From JAGOPY01 sp964619555 (lineage in GTDB: Bacteria > Bacteroidota > Bacteroidia > Bacteroidales > JAGOPY01): 64,000 nucleotides of DNA. The notes beneath the pieces are model-generated. The model ran no database searches and was not told the origin of the DNA. It worked only from the letters and a program-made list of their open reading frames with translations. Each line of letters starts with the position of its first letter. The first letter of the stretch is position 1. Where the stretch lies: the NCBI GenBank assembly GCA_964619555.1, contig CAZUDV010000014.1:51830-115829 (forward strand). Reading direction: 5' to 3'. Both the position numbers and the translations under genes were made by a program. Positions 52,344 through 61,986 of the stretch are shown one piece after another.

Positions 52344-53864
52344 CTACACGTGTTTTTTAGCAATAATTTGCACGACATTCCGGCCTGAGAAAAAGGCAGC
52401 CGGCACCCCGCCTCCCGGTTCCACCCACTGACCGGCCATATAGAAATCTTCCAGACCGGGTAAGACTTTCGGAAGACTGTTAAATCCGGTCTCTTTCGTA
52501 ATCATCCAACCCTCCGCGCTGCCTTTCCAGTTATGCGTATAACGGATCCAGGTCGCCGGGGTCGAAACATCGGTCATTTCCAGGTTTTCCCGGATTCCAC
52601 CCAGTTCCTTGTCCAGCCGTTCGATAAAGTATTCAAGGATCCGGTTCTTTTCGGACTGGTACCTTTGCCGGTCATGATCCCTCAGTTCTTTCCAGTACCG
52701 GTAATTGTATGTCTTGACCATACACAGGATCAGCGTCTTACCTTTTGGTGCCAACGTCGGATCGTAATTGACGATCCGGTAAAATAAATGATCGATCGTC
52801 CGCTCGGGATCTATGTAACAGGGTCCGTCTTGCGGTATGACAACTGCAGATGGGATACCGTCAAAGGTTTTATTCACACCAAGGGAGATCTGAAGAAAGG
52901 AAGGAAAAACCGAAAAATCGGAAAAATAGCGCCGTACCCGGTTGTCTGCGAATCTTCCGTCCAGCATATTAAAAATGGTGGAATATCCGTCCGCAGCGGA
53001 GATGGTAATATCGGACTCATGTATGCTGCCATCTTCAAGAACAATCCCCGCTGCCCTGATAAACGGTTTTTTCGTTTGAAACATGAAACCCCGATGGCCA
53101 GCCCTCGCCTTATCCTCAGTCAATATCTTCACCACCTTCGTACCGTAGTGAATTTTGCCTCCCAGTTCCAGGTATTTTTTTTCAAACATCCTGGAAAACT
53201 TCAGCGAGCCCCCGATTGGATAACCGGCATTTTTCCGGTTAAGCCATGAAAACGTGATCATGATGAATAACATCGGCATTTCTGAGGCAAATGAATATTC
53301 AAAAAACTTGCCTAGTAAAGGGGACCGGCACTTCCGGGCAAATTCACCGATCGTGATGCCGCTGTATTTCCTCAGGATATTAAGCACGGGCAGGTACCCT
53401 TTAAACTCCCGGATCTTATCCATCATGCTATACAACTCCGGGGCTTTATCAAAACCCATCTTCAGTTTATCCAGCTTTTTGACCGCTTTCACAAATTCTT
53501 CAATGATATCCTTATCCTCAGGCGCCTTAGCCAGTAATTCTGCCTCAAGCATTTGAATGTCCGTATAACCGATTATTTCATTCCCATTCTCATCGCGGAC
53601 CCTGAAAAATTCCTCCGGGTAATGAAAATCGATGGAACTCATATCGATGATCTCACTCCAGAGTTGCCACACCGGGTCATTGGGATTGGACCCAACCAGC
53701 CAGTGCAAACATCCGTCGACCGTGTAATCGCCCACTTTCCATGATGTACAGAGCCCTCCGGGCTGAGAATGCGATTCGAAAATTTCAGAATCAAATCCGT
53801 GCATCTGCAAGTAGCATCCTGCCGTCAGCCCGGCAATTCCTCCCCCAATGATATTGACCTTCAT
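52344..53864 (-). CDS. FAD-dependent phytoene-desaturase-like oxidoreductase
   Basis: The 506-aa flavoprotein has the N-terminal dinucleotide-binding fold VNIIGGGIAGLTAGCYLQMH and the CrtI/NAD(P)-binding-like signatures QPGGLCTSW and AGQWVEPGGGVPAAFFSG at the end. It resembles phytoene desaturases and related carotenoid or retinol saturase-like oxidoreductases. The substrate is not determined. It is convergent with the T9SS gene at 49962. Confidence 0.85.
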   Translation of the reverse strand: MKVNIIGGGIAGLTAGCYLQMHGFDSEIFESHSQPGGLCTSWKVGDYTVDGCLHWLVGSNPNDPVWQLWSEIIDMSSIDFHYPEEFFRVRDENGNEIIGYTDIQMLEAELLAKAPEDKDIIEEFVKAVKKLDKLKMGFDKAPELYSMMDKIREFKGYLPVLNILRKYSGITIGEFARKCRSPLLGKFFEYSFASEMPMLFIMITFSWLNRKNAGYPIGGSLKFSRMFEKKYLELGGKIHYGTKVVKILTEDKARAGHRGFMFQTKKPFIRAAGIVLEDGSIHESDITISAADGYSTIFNMLDGRFADNRVRRYFSDFSVFPSFLQISLGVNKTFDGIPSAVVIPQDGPCYIDPERTIDHLFYRIVNYDPTLAPKGKTLILCMVKTYNYRYWKELRDHDRQRYQSEKNRILEYFIERLDKELGGIRENLEMTDVSTPATWIRYTHNWKGSAEGWMITKETGFNSLPKVLPGLEDFYMAGQWVEPGGGVPAAFFSGRNVVQIIAKKHV

Positions 53865-54027
53865 GGTCAGTCTGGTTTAAATTTTTAGTAAATATAGCGG
53901 AAGGAACGGATTTCTGTAGAATTTTTACCTGTTCGCATCACTTTTATTCAGCAATAAAAAATGCCTGTTCACCTGGCATTATTTCCCCTTCAGCAACAAT
54001 CATTTTTATAAGGGTACCACCTGGATT

Positions 54028-54035
54028 TACATTTG
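54028..54035 (+). promoter_or_regulatory. -7 element of the large T9SS gene
   Basis: TACATTTG matches TAnnTTTG about 26 bases before the ATG at 54061. The -33 region (TTTTTA) is only approximate. Confidence 0.45.
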
Positions 54036-54060
54036 CCCATCACCTTTATAATTACTAATC

Positions 54061-57000
54061 ATGACTGAACAGATTTTTACCATCCTAAGAAAGAAATCAC
54101 AGGTACCGGCCGCAATGATTAAACTTTCCATTCTGCCGGTCCTGCTTATTGTAGTTACAACTGTCACGGCACAGTGGATCACCCAAAGTCCGGTCCCTAC
54201 AAACCTGGATATCAGGGGGATCGGCGCTCCAACCGCCCAGAGGGTTTTCGTTGCGACCGATGACAATTCCTTCGACAACGGCGGCTCGCTCTTCGAATCG
54301 AATGACGGCGGAACCACCTGGGTACAACTGGACATACCGGTTTCCCTCAGCAACCCCCTGAATGGCATTTTCTTTCTCGACAGCCAGAACGGCTGGGTAT
54401 TCGGCAATGAAAATTACCGCACCAATGACGGCGGAAATTCCTGGGTACAGCTTCCCTTCCTGGGATCGACTTATTTTATGGAGTTCTATTCCCCTTCATT
54501 TGGCGTGGCTACCGATAACTTCAGCCAATACATCAGCCTGGATTCAGGCAACTCCTGGGTGCCCTCCCCGCATGACATCCGGGTATTTGACTACACCGAC
54601 AACCTTACCGGCCTGGGTGTGTCGGATAGTGGCATTTACCGGACAACCGACGGTGGCAACTCTTTTATACAGGTATATTCCGGCGAGGGGACCGATGTAA
54701 AATATTTATCTCCGGTCATTGCCGTCAGTATAGTGGATAGCACATTCCTGCGTTCGCCAGATGGCGGGATCACCTGGATTGCAGGTACCGGCGCTGATAA
54801 CCGCACCCTGCTTTTCCCGGTATCATGGACGATTGTCCTGGCCTGGGGCCGGGCCGGTTTCTGGCCAGAATACGATGACCGGCTGTTCCGGTCGGCAGAT
54901 GGCGGCCAGACATGGACCGACCTGGGAGAGGTGATCCCCGAAGGTATCCATTCCTTCGCCCTGGCAGGCAACGGCAATGTCATTGCAACGGATTACACAG
55001 GCAATATGTTTCTATCGACTGACGATGGACAATCCTGGTCCCAGACCTTTACATCGCCCGGGCCATTGCCTTCTTTCCTGAGCAGTGCATCACCCGTTTT
55101 CCCTGAAGGCCAGACCGGCTACTTCGGATATGGCAATGGCTTTGTCATCAAGACCACTGACGGTGGCGACTCCTGGTTCCAGATCTCTGGCGGCACCGGT
55201 TCATCCCTCAACGACATAGCTCGTTTCCCTTCCGGGAACATGATCGCAGTCGGGGAAAACGGCACCCTTGTGACCGGGGATGGGGTATCGCAGTGGATAT
55301 TACAGGAATTCCCATCTCCCAATCACCTCAAAGCCGTTCACATCATTGGGCCCCAGGAGGCAGCCGCCATTGACGAGATCGGGCAGGTCTTTCTCAGTAC
55401 CGATGGAGGCCAGAACTGGCTTCAAACCGATAGCACACCGGCATTCATGTCATCAGCGGAAGATATTCATTTTACCTCCCTGAACGACGGATGGATCATT
55501 GGCCAGAGCTTCAGCGCCGGTTCCCTTTACCATACCACCGATGGCGGCCAGAACTGGATCCCGGTCCCCGATTTCCTTGGGACCTACGTAGCGGTCGATG
55601 TGGTTGGAACGAACATCTGGGCAGCCAATGTCGGCGGAATTTTCTATTACAGCACCGACAACGGCTCCAGCTGGTCTGAAGGGGCATTGCCGGGGTTCCC
55701 ATCGGTCAAGGACATGGATTTCTTCAATGAGGACGTCGGTTATGCAGTGGGCTCATGGGGCGAGGCGTTTCGCACCGACGATGGCGGTCTCACCTGGGAA
55801 ACGCTTCCCACTCCAAACAGCACCGATAATTTCACCGACATCTTCCTCCTCGGAGAAGACGAATTATGGCTAAGCACAGGCTCCGATAAGGCATATTACA
55901 CCACTAACGGCGGGCAGGGCTGGTCTGTCATGGAAATCGGCTCCAATGGTTTCGGATACTTCAACGCTATCGTGGCCGCACCGGGCGGAAATGCCTGGAC
56001 GGTCGGATACCAGGGCTATATCGAGCATTTCCAGGATTCTCCTCCTCCTCCGCTCAATCAGCCGCCGGCTGCTGCCTTTAATTTTGCCACTTCCGGATTA
56101 TCGGTCAATTTCACCGATCAAAGTTCCGATCCTGATGGATTCATTACCAACTGGCTATGGAATTTTGGCGACGGTAATACATCAACCATACAGCACCCCT
56201 CGCACACGTATGATACTGCAGACACATACATCGTCACCCTGACTGTAACGGATGATGATACGGCAACCGGTATGGCCATGCACTTTATAGTAGTGCAGCC
56301 TGGTCCGGGCGGGGTATTCGGCAATTTTACCGAAGTTACGCCCCTGGATTCCATCTTCCTGACTTCCCAGGATGAAGACTTCTGGGTGGTCACTACCGCC
56401 CCGGCCGATTACGACAGCGACGGGGACCTCGACATAGCCGTGCTCGGTTATTATGTGGTGTATAATGTCAGCGCAGTGGATAAACTGATCCTGATGCAAA
56501 ACAACGGGCTGGCTTCCGATTCGACCTGGAACTTCACATACCTGGAAGTGCCCCTTGGCTCATTGTATACCGGGAGCTCCGATATGGCTTGGGGAGACCT
56601 GGACGGGGACGGGGACCTGGACCTGGCGGTCGGCACTAACGGGGCGACGGTAATTTATGCCAACAGTGCCGGCATACTGGAAATCATCAACACCAGCCTG
56701 CCTGCCTATTGGGAAGACAACAGCCAGGCCGATTTCGACCTGAGGTCAATCACCTGGGCCGATTATGACAACGACAGCGATCCCGATCTCCTGATCCCGT
56801 CGGTTTGGGACGACACTTCCTTTTCCTACCGCACTGCCCTGATGCGCAACGATGGCCCGGACGGGAGCGGCGGATGGCTGTTCACCGAGACAGATCCCGT
56901 CTTTGCGCCGACCTCTCATGCCCAGAGCGCATGGGCCGATTATGACAACGACCAGGACCTCGACCTGTTCCTGGTGAACATTTCCCCTTTGTGGGGCGAC

Positions 57001-58182
57001 GGATTCATCCGGATCTACCGGAACGACAGCAACGGTGTATTCACCGGGACCGATATCCTGGATTCGCTGACGGTTGAGCATGGCGAGGCCCAGTGGGGGG
57101 ACTATGACGGGGACGGGGATCTTGACATCCTGGTTGCCGGAAATGTCAGGGAATTGAACGGAACCTACACCCACATGGCCCTTCGGATCTATGTGAACGA
57201 AAACGGGACCTTTACACCCTTTGAAGTGATTGACTGCATCCCCTGCGAGGGTTGGTTTGACCTGACTGCCGCGACCTGGGCCGATTATGATTCCGACGGG
57301 GTCATGGACATCCTGCTGGCGGGGAATTACAACTCCGGTTCACAGATTGAAGGCCGGGCAAGGATCTACACAAATGCCGACACTGTGTTCACGGATTCCG
57401 GCAATGAGCTGCCGGCTCCAAGAGCCAGCGGCGACCGGGGTGGAACCTTTTCCTGGGTGGATATTGACCAGGACGGTGACCTGGATTACTATATCGCCGG
57501 ACAATATTTCGTTCCCGGCGGAAATGGCCTGGTTGAGGCCCAGATGCATCTTTACCGGAATGACACCCCGGCACAGAACGATGCTCCACTGGCTCCCTTC
57601 GGGATGGAAGTCGTCCAGCTTACGGATCATTCCGCCCTGCTAACCTGGCAGCCCGGCAGCGACGACCATACACCCGTTGCCGCCCTCACCTATGACCTGG
57701 AACTCTACCGGGACAACGTTCCCGTGGCCATTCCCCAACGGACACCGGAGCCCGGCAATGTCAGCTCGGTGAATGATTGGTTGCTGACCGGTCTGGAAAC
57801 CGGATATTATGAATGGACCCTTCGTACGGTTGATGCCTCCTATATCGGTAGCGAAATTGCTTCAGGAGGGTTTACCATGGCATATGTTTCAACAGAAGAC
57901 AAAGAACAAGTGGCACAAAACGGGTATTACCTCGGCCAGAATTACCCGAATCCGGCCACATCCGTGACTTCCATCCGCTATTCCATTCCAGCTGATGAAA
58001 CCGTAACCCTGAAGATCTACAACATTACAGGGGAAGAAGTCGCGGTCGTCGTTCAGGAAACCAGGCAAGCCGGGACTCACACAGCATCCTTCGGCACGAA
58101 ACAGTTCCCGGAAGGCATCTATTTTTACAGGATGGTTGCCGGTGATTTCACCGAAACCAGGAAAATGATCGTCAACAGGTAA
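54061..58182 (+). CDS. Giant T9SS surface protein with BNR, PKD and FG-GAP repeats
   Basis: The 1,373-aa protein starts with a signal peptide that is clearest from ATG 54115 (MIKLSILPVLLIVVTTVTAQ); 54061 gives a longer N-region. About 600 residues of Ycf48/BNR-like repeats follow (TDDGGNSW, TTDGGDSWF, TDGGQNW type). Then come a PKD domain (ITNWLWNFGDGNTSTIQHPS), FG-GAP/VCBS-like calcium-binding repeats (DYDGDGDLDI type) up to about residue 1160, an FnIII-like module and a T9SS tail (YYLGQNYPNPATSVTSIRYS, FPEGIYFYRMVAGDF). It is a secreted, modular, probably adhesive or structural protein. Confidence 0.88.
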   Translation: MTEQIFTILRKKSQVPAAMIKLSILPVLLIVVTTVTAQWITQSPVPTNLDIRGIGAPTAQRVFVATDDNSFDNGGSLFESNDGGTTWVQLDIPVSLSNPLNGIFFLDSQNGWVFGNENYRTNDGGNSWVQLPFLGSTYFMEFYSPSFGVATDNFSQYISLDSGNSWVPSPHDIRVFDYTDNLTGLGVSDSGIYRTTDGGNSFIQVYSGEGTDVKYLSPVIAVSIVDSTFLRSPDGGITWIAGTGADNRTLLFPVSWTIVLAWGRAGFWPEYDDRLFRSADGGQTWTDLGEVIPEGIHSFALAGNGNVIATDYTGNMFLSTDDGQSWSQTFTSPGPLPSFLSSASPVFPEGQTGYFGYGNGFVIKTTDGGDSWFQISGGTGSSLNDIARFPSGNMIAVGENGTLVTGDGVSQWILQEFPSPNHLKAVHIIGPQEAAAIDEIGQVFLSTDGGQNWLQTDSTPAFMSSAEDIHFTSLNDGWIIGQSFSAGSLYHTTDGGQNWIPVPDFLGTYVAVDVVGTNIWAANVGGIFYYSTDNGSSWSEGALPGFPSVKDMDFFNEDVGYAVGSWGEAFRTDDGGLTWETLPTPNSTDNFTDIFLLGEDELWLSTGSDKAYYTTNGGQGWSVMEIGSNGFGYFNAIVAAPGGNAWTVGYQGYIEHFQDSPPPPLNQPPAAAFNFATSGLSVNFTDQSSDPDGFITNWLWNFGDGNTSTIQHPSHTYDTADTYIVTLTVTDDDTATGMAMHFIVVQPGPGGVFGNFTEVTPLDSIFLTSQDEDFWVVTTAPADYDSDGDLDIAVLGYYVVYNVSAVDKLILMQNNGLASDSTWNFTYLEVPLGSLYTGSSDMAWGDLDGDGDLDLAVGTNGATVIYANSAGILEIINTSLPAYWEDNSQADFDLRSITWADYDNDSDPDLLIPSVWDDTSFSYRTALMRNDGPDGSGGWLFTETDPVFAPTSHAQSAWADYDNDQDLDLFLVNISPLWGDGFIRIYRNDSNGVFTGTDILDSLTVEHGEAQWGDYDGDGDLDILVAGNVRELNGTYTHMALRIYVNENGTFTPFEVIDCIPCEGWFDLTAATWADYDSDGVMDILLAGNYNSGSQIEGRARIYTNADTVFTDSGNELPAPRASGDRGGTFSWVDIDQDGDLDYYIAGQYFVPGGNGLVEAQMHLYRNDTPAQNDAPLAPFGMEVVQLTDHSALLTWQPGSDDHTPVAALTYDLELYRDNVPVAIPQRTPEPGNVSSVNDWLLTGLETGYYEWTLRTVDASYIGSEIASGGFTMAYVSTEDKEQVAQNGYYLGQNYPNPATSVTSIRYSIPADETVTLKIYNITGEEVAVVVQETRQAGTHTASFGTKQFPEGIYFYRMVAGDFTETRKMIVNR

Positions 58183-58197
58183 TCGGCTTAAAAAATA

Positions 58198-58260
58198 ATT
58201 GCCACTGATTCACAGATCGCGAGTAAGTCAATACAAACCCATCTGTGAATCAGTGGCAAT
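58198..58260. repeat. Long perfect inverted repeat, family B
   Basis: Two 20-bp arms (58198-58217 and 58241-58260, beginning ATTGCCACTGATTC) are perfectly complementary around a 23-bp loop. It lies between the large T9SS gene and the convergent SnoaL-like gene, so it can act as a bidirectional terminator. The sequence is of a dispersed intergenic family. Confidence 0.8.
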
Positions 58261-58299
58261 TCTATTTTCCGAAACAGGCTGGAAAATGTTCAGGTTCTC

Positions 58300-58782
58300 C
58301 TAATCATCGTCATCCTCGTCTTCATGTACCATCATATCCCCCAGGAGAAGCCATTTTTCCCCTTCCTTTACATAGAATTCGACGATCTTCCCCTTGATCT
58401 CTTCCGATTTCTTTTCGTCGCCCATGCCCCAGCTGATATTCATGAAACAGAAATAATCCACCACGGCGGCTGTTTTGAGCACCGTGATCCGGGCCGGCTC
58501 TATGCTGTAATAATTGACGGAAACCATGTCTTTCATGGAACTGTACCACTCCATCATCGATTGTTTTCCGATGGGTATCGGGCTCTGGTCGCTCCATCCC
58601 TGGTACTTTTCATGAAGGGCAGCCCCAACGGCATTCACATCGCCCGATTTCCATCCTTTCCAGGAATCCTGGACCACTTTCCAGACATCCATTTGTTCTT
58701 TCGTCCACTCCTGGGCATCAACGGTCAATGCCGTGAACAGAATGATCACCGCAGCAGCAGAAATTCGAATCATTTTTTTCAT
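58300..58782 (-). CDS. Secreted SnoaL/NTF2-like protein
   Basis: A signal peptide (MIRISAAAVIILFTALTVDA) precedes a compact cone-shaped fold: VVQDSWKGWKSGDVNAVGAA, YQGWSDQSPIPIGKQSMMEW, then ILWYV-type strands ending in KWLLLGDMMVHEDEDDDD. It resembles SnoaL/DUF4440 proteins. Its substrate and role are unknown. The acidic end is notable. Confidence 0.7.
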   Translation of the reverse strand: MKKMIRISAAAVIILFTALTVDAQEWTKEQMDVWKVVQDSWKGWKSGDVNAVGAALHEKYQGWSDQSPIPIGKQSMMEWYSSMKDMVSVNYYSIEPARITVLKTAAVVDYFCFMNISWGMGDEKKSEEIKGKIVEFYVKEGEKWLLLGDMMVHEDEDDDD

Positions 58783-59087
58783 TTTTTTTGATTTTAGTGA
58801 ATAATATTTGATTAACGGTTTTAAAAAGAGATTACAAAAGTACCATTTAAAATTCCGGCAGTCAAGACCTAACCCCCATAAATTACGGATTTATAGGAAT
58901 TTAACGGTTCATTAACAAAAAAAAATAGGAACCGGGATGGCAGCATACCAGAACATCATCCGTTCACACCCGAAAATGACAAATGAAAAATCAAATAAAA
59001 TCCGAACCACGAAATGCAAAATGCAAAATGCAAAATACCAATGCCCAATGCGCAATGCACAACGCACCATGTAAAATGAATCGACAA
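58783..59087. other. Intergenic stretch with dispersed repeat at its right end
   Basis: No gene is seen in the first 230 bases. At 59012-59080 there are short tandem units (AAATGCAA, CAATGCGCAATG) that recur in a related form at 59787-59845, on the other side of the next gene. Confidence 0.45.
59012..59080. repeat. Dispersed repeat, left of 59088-59705
   Basis: It contains AAATGCAA units, the 17-mer ATGCCCAATGCGCAATG (59041-59057) and CCATGTAAAATGAA (59067-59080). The last two also occur at 59787-59824. Confidence 0.7.
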
Positions 59088-59705
59088 CTAAAAGCGGTAT
59101 CTCAATCCGATTCCCTGGGGGCTGAAGCCAAGCGACAGGCTCTGGTCATTCTTGAGCTTATCCATCTCCTTTTTATTATTCGCCGCCCGGATCTGGCCGG
59201 ATATCAGGAGCGGGACTCCGACCGATATCGAAACAGCACCGGCCAGGAACAGATCGCCCGAATCCACGTTGAAGCTCTCAATCACATATTCCTTCTTTGA
59301 AAAGATCAAACCAGCGATTTCAAATCCCCCTCCGATCACGGTGAAAAACAATCCAAATGCAGCCCTTGTTTTGCTGCCGTCGTACAATTGCTTGTAATAA
59401 CGGTAATCCTTCACGACCATTTCGACCGGCTGCTCATCATCCCCGATAAATTGCAACTCCTTCTTTCCTCCCTGTGCCTCCAGTTCCATATACTGCCCGC
59501 TTTTTTTGATCGCCACGGCCTTCACCTGAAGCGTATCGCCGCCTTTGGTATAAACCACCAAATTCCCATCAACCACTTTTTCGATGCAACAGTTCATGAT
59601 GATCTTATTCCCATCAATGGCATAGATCAGATCATCGCAGATATCCTGTGAACTGACAAGACACCATAGCAAGACCAGAACATAAAGAAGCAAATACTTT
59701 TTCAC
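59088..59705 (-). CDS. Secreted or membrane hypothetical protein
   Basis: The 205-aa product starts with a signal peptide (MKKYLLLYVLVLLWCLVSSQ). Two further hydrophobic stretches are visible (AAFGLFFTVIGGGFEIAGLI and LAGAVSISVGVPLLISGQIR), so it is likely an integral membrane protein. No family is recognised. It is flanked on both sides by a dispersed repeat. Confidence 0.65.
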   Translation of the reverse strand: MKKYLLLYVLVLLWCLVSSQDICDDLIYAIDGNKIIMNCCIEKVVDGNLVVYTKGGDTLQVKAVAIKKSGQYMELEAQGGKKELQFIGDDEQPVEMVVKDYRYYKQLYDGSKTRAAFGLFFTVIGGGFEIAGLIFSKKEYVIESFNVDSGDLFLAGAVSISVGVPLLISGQIRAANNKKEMDKLKNDQSLSLGFSPQGIGLRYRF

Positions 59706-59786
59706 GGGAAAGAACGGATCTGGTTAATTGGTCAAAGACTTAAAGATAAGATATTTTCCTGTTCCGTTCAATTTATTTTAACTCAT

Positions 59787-59845
59787 CCATGTAAAATGAA
59801 ACATCCTATGCCCAATGCGCAATGTGCAATGCGCAATGCGCAATG
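59787..59845. repeat. Dispersed repeat, right of 59088-59705
   Basis: CCATGTAAAATGAA (59787-59800) and ATGCCCAATGCGCAATG (59808-59824) are identical to parts of 59012-59080, followed by more CGCAATG units. The copies flank a single gene. Confidence 0.7.
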
Positions 59846-59852
59846 AATCAAT

Positions 59853-61925
59853 TCACACCTTCACGAACTTCTTCCTGAATACCCTGTCATCACTGGTAAA
59901 AACCACCATATATTCGCCTGCCGGAAAACCGGAAATATCTATTCCGTCATTCTGTTCCTGCTTTTCATCCTTCCATAATAGTTTTCCTTCCAGGTCATAA
60001 ATCTCGACCATCCCCGGAAATTCTGCGCTGATGGTGATCCGTTCCCCGGCGGGATTCGGATAGATGGAAAAGGGCGGTTCCCCGATCGACGGCACATAGC
60101 TCTGGCCATAGCTCAGCCCGTAGCCATAAGGATAAAGCGGCTGGTAAACGGCGTCGCCCCAGTTGACAGGTTCCTGCGAGGCGGCGGTGGGCCAGGAATG
60201 GGACAATCGCCCGGTAAAGCCATAGTCGCCGAAGAGCACGTCAGTGATGCCTTCGGCTTCGGTCCCGGGAAGCCAGCAGGCAACGAAAGCATCGGCATTT
60301 GCGATCACATCGCCCATGATCATGGGCCGGCCGCTGATGAGCAGGACAACATACGGGATTCCAAGCTGCCGGACATTGTTGATGACCGCCAGGTCGCTAC
60401 CGCTGAGCGTCGGATTTTGCGAATCGCCCTGGCCTTCGGCGTAAGGCGTCTCCCCTACGACCACAATAGCCACGTCAACTGCGGCCGTAGTGCTTCCGCT
60501 GGCTGAAAAGACGACATTCTCGCTGCCCCGTACGGCTTTGACGGCATTGTAAATGGTGGTGCCGGGCGTAACCGGGCCGGTGCTGCCCTGCCAGGAAATG
60601 GTCCAGCCTCCGCACTGCGAGCCGATATCGTGGGCCCGGAGCCCCGCTACAAGTATTTTGCCACCGGTCTTTGACAGCGGCAGGATGGTCCCGGAATTTT
60701 TCAGCAGGACGAGGGATTCCCGCACGGCCCGCCGGGCCACCGATCGGTTATAAGCGCTTCCCAGGCTGTCGGCATGGGCCATGGTGGCGTGGGGATGCTC
60801 GAACAGCCCCAACCGGAACTTGACCGCCAGAATGCGACGAACGGCATCGTCGATGCGGCTTTGATGAACTGTGCCGTCATAGACATGGCTGATCAGGTGG
60901 TCGATGAATTCCACCGGCGTGTATGGTTCCATGAACATATCGATCCCGGCATTGACCGCCGTCGCGATGTTCGCCGCGTAATCGCCCCCCACGGCATGGA
61001 TGCCGTCCCAGTCGGATACCACGAAACCCTTGAAGCCAAGTTCTTCCTTGAGCAGGTCCGTGATTAGGTACTGATGGATATGGCATCGCACGCCGTTCCA
61101 GCTGCTGTACGAGACCATGACCGATCCCACGCCCGCTTCGATCGCCCGGATATAACCCGGCATATGGATCTGGCGCAGGCCGGCTTCATCGATCACAGTA
61201 TTTCCGCGGTCCGTGCCATTGGTGGTCCCGCCGTCGCCGGCATAATGTTTGGCACAAGCCAGGATGCTCTGCCTGCCGAGCGTATCGCCCTGGTATCCGT
61301 AAACGGCTGCGGAGGCCATCATTGCCTGCAATTCAGGCGTTTCCCCGAAGCCTTCGTAGGTGCGGCCCCAGCGGATATTGCGCGGCACCGCGATGCACGG
61401 GGCAAAAGTCCAGTTCAGTCCCGTGGCGCGTACTTCCGCTGCCGTGGCGCGGGCACATTCCAGCACCAGCAGCGAGTCGCGCGTGCAGCCCAGGCCGATG
61501 TTATGCGGGAAGATCGTCGCGCCGTAGACGTTGTTGTTGCCGTGTACCGCGTCGATCCCGTAAAGGATCGGGATCCCGAGCCGGGTCGACAGTGCGGCCT
61601 GCTGCATGCCGTTGTACATGCTCACCCAGTCAGCCGCTGTATTGTTGCCCGGTACGCTTCCACCTCCGCTGAGGATAGAGCCGAGGTGGTAGGTGGTGAT
61701 GAGCGAATTCACGTTGGCCATGTTCCGTTCGGTTTGCACCATCTGCCCGATCTTCTCCTGCAGTGTCATCCTCGACAAAAGATCCTCCACCCGGTCGTCG
61801 ACCGACGCAGTGGAATCGAGGTACACCTGGGAGAATGCCGGCAAAGCCAGGAAGCCAAGAAAGAACAGGAAATAGTGCGTTCTGAATAAGAAATCCAGTA
61901 TCCTGGATCGAAGCAGTTTCTTCAT
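59853..61925 (-). CDS. Secreted GH3 beta-glucosidase with T9SS tail
   Basis: The 690-aa protein has a signal peptide (THYFLFFLGFLALPAFSQ), a GH3 N-terminal barrel with the nucleophile Asp in FVVSDWDGIH (near residue 300), a GH3 C-terminal alpha/beta sandwich and a T9SS tail (FSIYPNPAGERITISAEFPG, VEIYDLEGKLLWKDEK). It hydrolyses beta-linked glucose or related sugars at the cell surface or outside. It is paired with a putative GH16-like gene just upstream on the same strand (61 bases). Confidence 0.94.
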   Translation of the reverse strand: MKKLLRSRILDFLFRTHYFLFFLGFLALPAFSQVYLDSTASVDDRVEDLLSRMTLQEKIGQMVQTERNMANVNSLITTYHLGSILSGGGSVPGNNTAADWVSMYNGMQQAALSTRLGIPILYGIDAVHGNNNVYGATIFPHNIGLGCTRDSLLVLECARATAAEVRATGLNWTFAPCIAVPRNIRWGRTYEGFGETPELQAMMASAAVYGYQGDTLGRQSILACAKHYAGDGGTTNGTDRGNTVIDEAGLRQIHMPGYIRAIEAGVGSVMVSYSSWNGVRCHIHQYLITDLLKEELGFKGFVVSDWDGIHAVGGDYAANIATAVNAGIDMFMEPYTPVEFIDHLISHVYDGTVHQSRIDDAVRRILAVKFRLGLFEHPHATMAHADSLGSAYNRSVARRAVRESLVLLKNSGTILPLSKTGGKILVAGLRAHDIGSQCGGWTISWQGSTGPVTPGTTIYNAVKAVRGSENVVFSASGSTTAAVDVAIVVVGETPYAEGQGDSQNPTLSGSDLAVINNVRQLGIPYVVLLISGRPMIMGDVIANADAFVACWLPGTEAEGITDVLFGDYGFTGRLSHSWPTAASQEPVNWGDAVYQPLYPYGYGLSYGQSYVPSIGEPPFSIYPNPAGERITISAEFPGMVEIYDLEGKLLWKDEKQEQNDGIDISGFPAGEYMVVFTSDDRVFRKKFVKV

Positions 61926-61986
61926 CGGGAGGGGGGATTAGTGTTGGGCAAAGGTAGAGAAAAAGAGGAGATCATTGACCATCGAC

